NCBI RefSeq assembly: GCF_036669915.1
Contig: NC_089312.1
Span: 28,796,492-28,860,491 of the forward strand
DNA length: 64,000 nt
Direction: 5' to 3'
Source: Pocillopora verrucosa
Lineage: Eukaryota > Cnidaria > Anthozoa > Scleractinia > Pocilloporidae
Within the stretch, counting starts at the first letter, position 1. Each line of letters starts with the position of its first letter. The notes under the pieces were generated by a model. It ran no database searches and was not told the DNA's origin. It saw only the letters and a list, made by a program, of their open reading frames with translations. Both the position numbers and the translations under genes were made by a program. Shown in pieces: positions 55,844 through 64,000 of the stretch.

Positions 55844-58800
55844 TCAAGAGCCTTTTATCTCAGTGAGAAGGTCCTCATAAAAAGGCACGAAGACAGCCAA
55901 GTTGTGTCCAACTACACGAGAAAACCTGCCGGTAATCTCGGACAGTTCCGTATTCACACTTGTTAGACCCTGAGGGGTACTCGGTTGGGTGGATTGCCCG
56001 CTCTCTCTGCTTCCCTTTTGAAGAAATCGTCTCTTTATGCTGTTGAACATGAAGTCGTACGTACGTGTGGCTGTCCAAAAACAATAAAAAGAAGGACGTG
56101 TCAGAATAAAAAAAAAACTTTTCAAGTTTGAAGGAGATCTTTGCAAGTTGAGCCTATTTTTTCTAAACAGAAGTTCTGAGTTTGCTGGAAGCACCAATGT
56201 CTTGGTGGTGATTTGAGTTAAGTTTCCGACTAAGCGTTCTCAGAAAGAATTGCAGTGTTCAATCAAGAAACAGATAGTCTGAAACGGTAGGACCACGAAG
56301 ACCACACCCAGTTAAAAGGGCCTTGTTTGGGCCAAAGACGCCCAGGATGAAGCCGTGATATGTTGAAATGATAAGATGGCAAATTGAAGGGTTCAATGCT
56401 GGTGACACTCGGTGTAACGAGGGGGAAGCCAATTTGGCGTACTTACTAATTAAATTAAACACTGTGTGGTCTGAAGATGTGATTCCTTCTGTTTGTCCTT
56501 TCAGCAGGTCCTTTTGTTGGGAAGTGAGTTTATTCAGTCCTCTTTCTTGCAGCAGCTTTTCAGTTTCACGCACAGTCTGTTCATACACTCCAGGGAGAGC
56601 AGAAGGGAAGTCACTGCAGTAATATAAACTTAGGTAAATTATGAGCCACAAGTAAGTTTTCCCAGACGAGTTGACGATTAAGATTTATATATTTTTTGGG
56701 TCTTTCCACAAGTGTGGTACAAAAAAAGATCTGAGTGGCCATGAAGAATCCAACCTCAGACCTTTGGATTCCACGTTATGCTCTACAACTGAGCTACAGA
56801 GAACTTTATGGTTTGCTAGGCCTTTTAAAAGATTCACTTATGTCGTGCGTCCTGTATACTTCTTGGAGCAGCATGTCGAAAGCGTCGCGTGAATAACTAA
56901 AGTAAAATAGACGATAATTTTGAGCTTGGTAATCAAAAAAAGAAGGGTATTTGTTCGTCTTTTCACGAGCGTGGGACGAATAACATAGAGTCAATTTTTT
57001 CTGATTATTGTGAGAAATGCACCAATTTCACCTTACCCTTCAGGAACTCCATCCAAGAGAATGTACAGCACTTCCTTAAGGTTGGCTAAATATGCCGCAT
57101 CTGAGGCTAACTGCTGACCTATAGTGTTCAGGGTCACCAGTAACACAGCTGCAATCAGAGTGGTTCGCCGAACACTCCACCTCATCTCAGCCAATCGGAA
57201 TTCATCCATAATCAAGGTCTGCGAAAAAACAATAAGGAACTTAAGCACGGAAGTTTGTTAGACGCGGACGCCGACCTACTTTTTGTGCACTCTGACATCG
57301 ACTTATAAATTGGGGTGAAAGATGTTTCTTTTTTTTATCTTGTCACGGACATGAGACAGAAAAAGACTAGAGTCTCCGTGACGAATCAAATCTCAGACAT
57401 TCGGATTCCGCTCTCTGACGCATTACTACTAAGGCACAGAGACTCTGGTGAACTAGGTCATTACTGGGTTTATTAATGCATACAGCTAGCATCAGCAATA
57501 TCAAAAGTGTCTGCGAGTAAATAGAATAAGAAAGATTTTCTAAACTGAAATAAACAGAAATTTTTGCCATCTTTCTTGTTCTTTTTACTCATACGAGACA
57601 TTTGATATTGTTCACCCAAGCAGGATGCAAGGACACTTGGCAAGAATGAACCAAGTGGCTAAGCTCATAACAGAGATCTCTGTAGCTCAGTGCTCAGAAG
57701 AGCATCAAAGCACATAATCTGAAGTTCCGAGGTTCCATTCCTCATAGGACTAAGAATTTTTTATTATATCCTATGCATGTGAAAAGACAATAAAACATCT
57801 TTCGCTAAATGGTACAAAACTGTTGAGATGTGGATTGCGACTGGAGGGTGAATTCACCTGCTTTCAGTGCATTCTGACATAAGTATTAGGAGTGAAATTT
57901 TCAAGAAGTAGAAATTATCAAAGCTACATGAAAGTCTAAGAATTCTGTTGAATACCTAAAGTGTAGCTCAAAGATATAAAACTAACGTGACATCTTCATG
58001 GCATAAAATTGCATTTAATTACCTCTGGAAATGGCCAGCCTGCCTCTCCAAAGATTATTCCTAAATACCCATGCACCAACACATCAATTAGATCAGCATC
58101 TTGCAGTTTCTGTTTGAAGTCTGTGGTGTCAACTGCTTCTGCAGAGACTTCTGCAGCAGCCCTAAAACCAACTCCTGTTGCCACTTCTGCTGCTCGTTTT
58201 AGCCAAACTTTAGTTGACATGAGACCTCCTAGAAAAGGCAGAAAACTATCAAATGTAGCTGTACAGTTCCAAAAAAACGTGCCACCTTGGACTGATGGAA
58301 ACTCTATGGGGAGGAGTACGTGAACCATAGGAGCATTATGCATGTTAGTTATAATGAAAGAATCTCTGGAAAAATTAAAGAGAGATACAGTACTATTCTA
58401 TACATTTCCTGCACAACCTGTTCTTCCAACCAGGGCTGCACAACTTTTCCATTTTAGTGGCTAGCTCACTCAAGAAAAGCTAAAAAGGTCAAGCATTTTC
58501 TTGCCTTTATTTGTTCAATAATTTTTAGTCAAAAGGTGATTTAAGTACCTGGATTGGATTGAAGATAATCTTTAAACTTTTTCCTTTCATACTCAACTGA
58601 CTGCTGCATAAGATGAGGTTTAATAGTCTGTAGCTGAAAGTTAGCCATATCAACCTTCATTGCATCTATCAAGCTAAACACTTCCCTGAATGAAAATAGG
58701 AAACAATAATACAGGTTCAAGCTCAAACTCATGCCTTTTGTTAATTCATATTTTCCAACTTTTTATCAGCTCACCTGAAAAGGTCCACAATATCTTCATT

Positions 58801-61407
58801 CAATAGGATCTTTTTGGCTTGTTCATCTCTTGCTGGAGCACACATTTTGCTTAGGAAACCAACAATAGATTGTGCGAGTTTGGAGATGTCCAGAATACCA
58901 TGATCAGCTTGTTGCTTTATAAGATCCAGGTCCAACATTTCATTGATGTGTGTTTTGAGTGAATTTTGATATGGGAGAAGCAATGAAAGAATGTTCTGTG
59001 AAATCAACAGGGCAAATGTGAGCAACATTATGACAAATCTACCCCATGTTAAAGTTAAATTCTTCAAAAAATTATGGCCCCCCAAAGCTAGCATTACACT
59101 TACTAATAACTACACCCCAGTACACTGTGCACTAACAAGATGTACTTTCATGTAGGTGTCCTGGGAAGGAAAGACTTGTTCTGAATTATTTGTGGTTATG
59201 TGTTGCTGGCACTCTGCACCTTAACACTACAATCTGTGACTCTGAAATGAGTCGTTATGTATTTTATGGTTGGTCCTTTTTACCCACAATTAAACTAAAC
59301 TCTTTGTCAGTCCTCCAATTTTCTGAATCTATTTGGCTCTCATGGCCCTACTCCTCCTCAGGACATAGCACAGAGTAAATGTCATTTTGGATGTCAAGTT
59401 CAAAGAACTGAACTGTGAAATTACTAAACTAAGTGTAAAGTTGAATGTATTCTTCATTACTTTCCCTCGTCTCCTTGCAAATTTACCTGACTGTATACCC
59501 TCTTGTAGACTTAATATTATTTTTAAACCCTTTTATAACCACAGAAATGTTCTAAAGCCCTTAACTGCAATACACCCCAACAAACATGTAATAAAAAGCT
59601 TTGTCATAGAGTTTTCCCTTTTCTGCCTGAATTTTAAACTAAAAGTGTTGTTAATATCATCAGTCAGTTGACATTCAGCTCTAATGAATGGCTAACACCT
59701 GGAATGTCAGCTCCAGAAACTCCTTATGATAGTCATTTTACATTTCCAAACCATTGATAAAACCAAATTATCTATATTCTGCTTTACTCATTTCATCATA
59801 TATTGATTACCTCCTTAAGTTCTTGTAACAAGGATAATGCCTGATTAAAGACTGGGGGCTTCTGATTAAGTTCTTCCTGAAGTTTATCCCAAAATGCCTT
59901 GTGAACAACATCCCTAACTTGTCTTTCAAGTCTAGAGAGAAAAAAAGAAGCAAGTTGAGATGACCATAATTATTATAGTTTTGAATTATTCATCTTTAGA
60001 ATGCTAACCCTTAAACTCCCAAGATGTGATTGTTAATTCTCCCCTCTAGCTGCTACACACTTCCTTGTAACTATTTATGAGGATTTGGTTGTAGATCAAG
60101 ATAACTTCTACCTCAAAATTTTGAGTATTATCATTACCTGTTTGCTAGATAATGTATGGAGAGGTTACATCCCAATTTCTTTTGGGAATGAAAGGGTTAA
60201 GCACTCAAACAGAATCAGTTACAGTAACTGCAAACAGACCCAGTAGCTGCTGATATAATAATAAGCATTCAAAATATATTTGGAAGGATGGTGGGTATCT
60301 CTATTAATGGGAGCATGGTGGACTGATGGTCAGAGCACTGTATTCTGGAACAAGAGATCATCCTCTGCCTGATGCTTTTAATTACTCGCACAGTGCTTCT
60401 GTCTTCCTTGGGACATAGAAGGCAACACCAAAGAATGCTTGGAGATTACCTGCACTGCACTAGCATTCCATAAAGGGGGGACAGACATTCTCCTATTCAA
60501 AAAGTGCTAGTGACAAAGACCTGGAAGAAGCATCAACAATTACAAGCTCTTACACAAATAATTGAAAATAAAACTTCCCTTTTTTAAATAAGTAATTTTG
60601 CTTTTGACTGAAATACTCATTAGGTATCAAAAAGGCAAGAATATCCATCAGCCAATGATTTCCTACGTCAACTTTTTTACACTTCATGGACAAAAAAGAC
60701 TCTTTCCTGAGAATCGGCACATCATGATGATGTTACTCTTGTGTGAGAGACCGTCATAAAATGTGTCAACTGTGTTCAGAATACAAAATTACTTCCTCTA
60801 ACGTTTGCTTCGGTTTATCTATGTTTCTCTTTGAAAAGGAGGGGACTTCAGTGTACCTACTGCTCTTCAATTTTATAGGGGGAAATATTCTTTAAGAAAT
60901 TTTTTATAAAATGTTGAATATGAATTATTTTCAGATATTCACATTCATGAATTACAATGCTGGGAAAATTATAACTAACAACTCAGAAATTAAAGTAAAT
61001 AAGCCGCGAGCTTTGAGATGATAAACTTTCGGCAAAAATAGAATTGTTCGATGGAAACACTTTACCATGATTTCGTCTTCACCAACAAAGTACATCTGGA
61101 TCCTCGCGAATCTTAAATTTTCTTAGTAAGTAAACACGCGCGCGCTTTATCGTTCTTGCTATTTCGCGATGTAGTGATAAATAGTAAAAAAAATGAAAAA
61201 GTAAAGCCCTTTCTTGGGGTACAGTTAATAGAGTTACCAAATGAATAAAATATCTTACGAGTTTTGAGGAAGTTCCGTCTGAAGTTTGAATGAATCATCC
61301 ATCAGCAATTCGTGTGCTAAAGCCATATGTGACACAATCTTAGCAGTCTTCCGTTGACTGTCCTCTGAACTGTCAGAGACGTTCGCACCATCTTGAGGGC
61401 CATCCAT
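55844..61407 (-). CDS. TCP11L1: T-complex protein 11-like 1 (TCP11L1), 8 exons, complete
   Basis: Exons on the minus strand: 61407-61259, 59931-59811, 58995-58775, 58685-58549, 58228-58023, 57218-57037, 56613-56447, 56070-55844. Total 1410 nt, 469 codons plus stop, every junction in phase; human TCP11L1 has 509. The TCP11 family domain covers nearly the whole chain from about residue 25: [88 protein letters not shown], and the hydrophobic [20 protein letters not shown]. The end [19 protein letters not shown] is typical. TCP11 proteins have no known catalytic activity; mammalian TCP11 acts in sperm flagellum and capacitation signalling, while TCP11L1 is poorly understood. The start ATG (MDGPQDGA) opens exon 1. 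Several introns carry SINEs. TCP11L1 is preferred over TCP11 by length and by linkage to DEPDC7. Confidence 0.9.
56693..56804 (-). repeat. tRNA-derived SINE in TCP11L1 intron 6
   Basis: On the minus strand the head reads TCTCTGTAGCTCAGTTGTAG, then AGCATAACGTGGAATCC and AGGTTGGATTC, which correspond to Pol III A and B boxes. The tail contains a CCACACTTGTGGAAAGACCC-like stretch, similar in placement to the CATGTCCGTGACAAGATA tail of the copy at 57330-57443. Confidence 0.65.
57330..57443 (-). repeat. tRNA-derived SINE in TCP11L1 intron 5, copy 1
   Basis: On the minus strand: TCTCTGTGCCTTAGTAGTAA, then GCGGAATCCGAATGTC and GAGATTTGATTCGTCACGG, with the A and B boxes in the same positions as at 56693-56804. 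The tail is GTCTCATGTCCGTGACAAGA. Confidence 0.6.
57678..57800 (+). repeat. tRNA-derived SINE in TCP11L1 intron 5, copy 2
   Basis: TCTCTGTAGCTCAGTGCTCA starts at 57678 (A box), followed by CATAATCTGAAGTTCCGAGG and TTCCATTCCTC (B box). The tail is GCATGTGAAAAGACAATAAA. It is inverted relative to the copy at 57330-57443 in the same intron, so intron RNA could pair. Confidence 0.65.
60005..60200. mobile_element. TTAACCC MITE, most complete copy (TCP11L1 intron 1)
   Basis: Left end TAACCCTTAAACTCCCAAGA, right end TTTTGGGAATGAAAGGGTTA, which are imperfect inverted repeats. The length is 196 bp with no coding capacity. The internal blocks CTAGCTGCTACACACTTCCT and ATTACCTGTTTGCTAGATAA recur at 31872-32050. 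Confidence 0.75.
60311..60530 (+). repeat. tRNA-derived SINE (TCP11L1 intron 1)
   Basis: The head GGTGGACTGATGGTCAGAGC is followed by ACTGTATTCTGGAACAAGAG, a degenerate A/B box region. GACAGACATTCTCCTATTC in the tail is shared with the element at 49820-49970. The boundaries are approximate. Confidence 0.5.
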
Positions 61408-62216
61408 GTCCTCTTTTAACAATTCCTCTTAATTGTATTCTTCTATTACTTTCAAAATACTTACGATCTGACGTTCATCAGCTGAAAAGGGTATGTACTG
61501 CTAAAATTTCTTCAATAAAAGTCACAACAATAAACATAGATATGATTCTGTTCTCATTCCCTTGTTTTATTATTTAACCGAAAGACACTGGGAATTAATT
61601 TAAGAAGTAAGTTAGTACTTTATGTAAGCTTCATATAATAGGTCGACCGTTCAAAATGTCTCTTTGTTGGACTCAGTTCCAACTCAGTTCGAGGTATTAA
61701 CTATATTTTCTTCACCTACTTGTTCTATTGACTCGTGGATAACGCTGAGACGAGGAAATCCTCGTTGTCTATTTTAAAAAGTTTTTAGGGTTTCTCTTGA
61801 ATAAAACTGATTTTAGACTACTGCTACCTAAGGAGAATTGAGGACTAACCTCAATGAACTGTTCAGTGGGTTCACCCTCCTTACCTAACAGACCATTCAA
61901 ACTGGTAACGGGGGAATGTTTACCGAGGACTTTTCACGTTTTCCAGTCATAAGAGGCCGAAATGCAAAACTTACGTCAAAAATTGCGAATAAAAACTAAA
62001 CTTTCGGCCAAATCTCACAGATGCACAGTGGGTGGGGAGTGGGACGTGCCGTAAGATGTTAATCATGTGATGGTAAGTGATCAGTGATTGGCTGGCATAA
62101 GGTGCTTCGTCTCGTGACTATCACGCTGCAATCGACACGACAAAAATAGCGTCAAAGTTTCCTCATCCCCACTCGTAGAAAGGTACTCTCTTGTTCAACT
62201 AGACGAGCCCATCGAC
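61408..62216. promoter_or_regulatory. Divergent upstream region of TCP11L1 and the gene at 62217
   Basis: The 809 bp between the TCP11L1 start (-) and the signal-peptide exon (+) should hold both promoters. No exon or repeat was recognised, and no clear TATA box. Confidence 0.4.
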
Positions 62217-62259
62217 ATGTCGTTCGCTTCTTTAGCTTTTGTGCTTTTCGTTGCCTCAG
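62217..62259 (+). CDS. First coding exon of a secreted or membrane protein (partial)
   Basis: The ATG at 62217 starts MSFASLAFVLFVAS, a hydrophobic signal sequence, followed by a phase-1 break at a strong donor (TCAG|GTAAGT). A phase-1 intron right after a signal peptide is a common layout of animal secreted and receptor genes and is the same as in the gene at 3889. No downstream exon is visible before the window ends, so the product is unknown. It could be a chance frame, but the start context, hydrophobicity and donor together favour a real exon. Confidence 0.45.
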
Positions 62260-64000
62260 GTAAGTTTATTTTGAGGTTTTAAACATCATTTCAAATCTTT
62301 TTTGGAGTTCATTTTGGGCGAGTAGTTTCCGTTTCCCTAAACTGGCCGAACTTTACCTAAGTTTATTATGTCATTCAGAATGGAGATTTTCTCTGAAACG
62401 AATTTTCTTTGCCTCAGTTAGCATTACCCGCGAGCTCCTTACCAACTGAGACATTACTCTAAGTTTAAGAAAGCTCAATAACATTTTTGTGGCTCCAGTA
62501 TCGATGGTATTCGTGAATACCACTCATCGCCAGTTGGAAAACATATTTTCCTTTGCTGCACTTTCAGTTTCACACTATTAACGCCGAAAATAGATCAACC
62601 ATTATTAAAATCTTTTAATCATTTCTTGGTACTCTCCGAATTCCGAGGCCCATCTTCTGCCGAAAGAACATGGAATGTATTGCTAAATTTGTGTAATTGA
62701 AAACTGGCTCAATTTGTTAAGCTACTATCAATTTACAAGTTCCTGACATATGCAAACACTAAGCCCAAACTTCACGACAACAAAATCCATTTTAAGGAAT
62801 GTTCAAAGAACTGAAGCTTATCGTCTAGACATTACGACTGTTTTCTTTATGGTTAGTTAAAGAGATTTCTTGCTTGTCAGACGGGATGGGAGGAGCAAGT
62901 AGAGTCTGGACAAGTTTATATTCAGCCCCATTAGAGTTATGTCATGGACTAATTGTAGTAAAATTTTAGCTAAAACGTCTGAAAGGGACTATTCTGACTA
63001 TGGTTCACCCTTTCTTCAGCTTCTGACATAAAAGGAATAACTGGTGATTCTTACCATGAAAGTTTTGTTTATTTCTTAAATACAATCCTTTTACTATGCC
63101 TGTTGGCTTGTCATCAAACACATGAGGTGTGATATACTAAAATCCGTGATATGACCCCTAATTATAGGGTTAGCCCTAATTTTCATTTTCCACCATGAAA
63201 GTCTCCCTTTCCCTAATTTACAGGAAGGAATACTTAATATTTTTGGTCAATTGTGTAACTTAAAAATTTCAGTTCCAAAATTATAGTGAGATTAAAGAAT
63301 AAAATGAAGACAATTTCTGTTGTGGAAAAAGGATCTTGGTTGTGGAAATTTACCTTAGCTCCATATTGCCTGCTTCCAAGCCACTAATTCCCTAACCATA
63401 AATTTGTATACCATATGAAAGACACTAATGAATAGAGAATAATATATGGGTGCGTGTAAATGTGGAATTTCTCTTCAAGTATTTGACTCAATAGCTCACG
63501 AGAGAGCACAGCAAACGAGTGAGATGTCAAGTTGAACATGAGAAGAATATATCCATATCCACAAGCAACTGTGTTTTATTTTGTTTATCATATAAACACA
63601 ACAACCCTTTACTGACAATGAAAAGTCAACTTTATTCATGAATGAAAATAAAAGGATGAACAATCCCTTAATAAAAATCACAAAGTGTGTTGGTGCTAAG
63701 GCTCAATATAAAAAATGAGTTGGAACACTACAAAAACAAACCATAGGCACAATTTTCATGACACAAATTTTTTAGTTATTGACTTGGTCCTTACTGACAA
63801 AAGAAATCTTTCAGATACACAGCCGAAATTGGCCAGTGGCAAATCTTCCAGTTGTCATTTTTGTTCTCACTTGCAAGAAATGCCATTACCAAAGCCACTG
63901 AATATGTAACTTTTGGTTTTTCTTTCTGTATTTTGGTTTTCTTACCTTTCTAGGAAAGTTTGAATGTCACTATCTGTAAGCTATAGGGATTTTTCAGTGT
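62260..64000. other. Probable first intron of the signal-peptide gene
   Basis: AT-rich sequence without recognisable exons or repeats. Open frames at 63496-63681 (-) and 63715-63909 (+) show no family resemblance and no matching splice sites. Confidence 0.4.

Overview
The window is animal nuclear DNA. It is AT-rich, with spliced genes whose introns follow GT-AG rules and many short dispersed repeats. The gene content (UFSP1, USP47, DEPDC7, TCP11L1, a KIAA2012 homologue), the small introns and the repeat types (foldback MITEs with a 'TTTCGAGCGTTAG' core, TTAACCC-ended MITEs, tRNA-derived SINEs) suggest a cnidarian, most likely a stony coral or sea anemone. The species is an inference; the metazoan origin is certain.

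Layout. 1-3888: no gene, one MITE fragment. 3889-8115 (+): a probable two-exon gene for a secreted protein built almost wholly of 11-residue glutamate-rich units. 9789-13225 (-): a complete five-exon UFSP1 (UFM1 protease). 13226-13664: a 439-bp head-to-head promoter region. 13665-32193 (+): a complete 34-exon USP47 (ubiquitin protease), 1172 codons. 32194-34407: convergent 3' flanks. 34408-36880 (-): DEPDC7, three exons. 38997-40682 (-): a small DEDDy 3'-5' exonuclease, two exons. 42393-54215 (-): a 13-exon homologue of human KIAA2012 with a long charged helix at its end. 55844-61407 (-): TCP11L1, eight exons. 62217-62259 (+): a first exon with a signal peptide; the rest of that gene is outside the window.

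Each multi-exon model was assembled by hand from splice sites and reading phase. For the five conserved genes on which I rely most (UFSP1, USP47, DEPDC7, KIAA2012-like, TCP11L1) and for the exonuclease, the exon lengths sum to a multiple of three and the phases agree at every junction.

Two proteases of ubiquitin-like modifiers share one promoter region (UFSP1 and USP47). Four genes lie in the same orientation on the minus strand (TCP11L1, KIAA2012-like, exonuclease, DEPDC7). TCP11L1 and DEPDC7 are also neighbours in the human genome, so part of this block may be ancient linkage. The most unusual locus is the secreted poly-glutamate protein with its 1.7-kb nearly pure purine coding strand.
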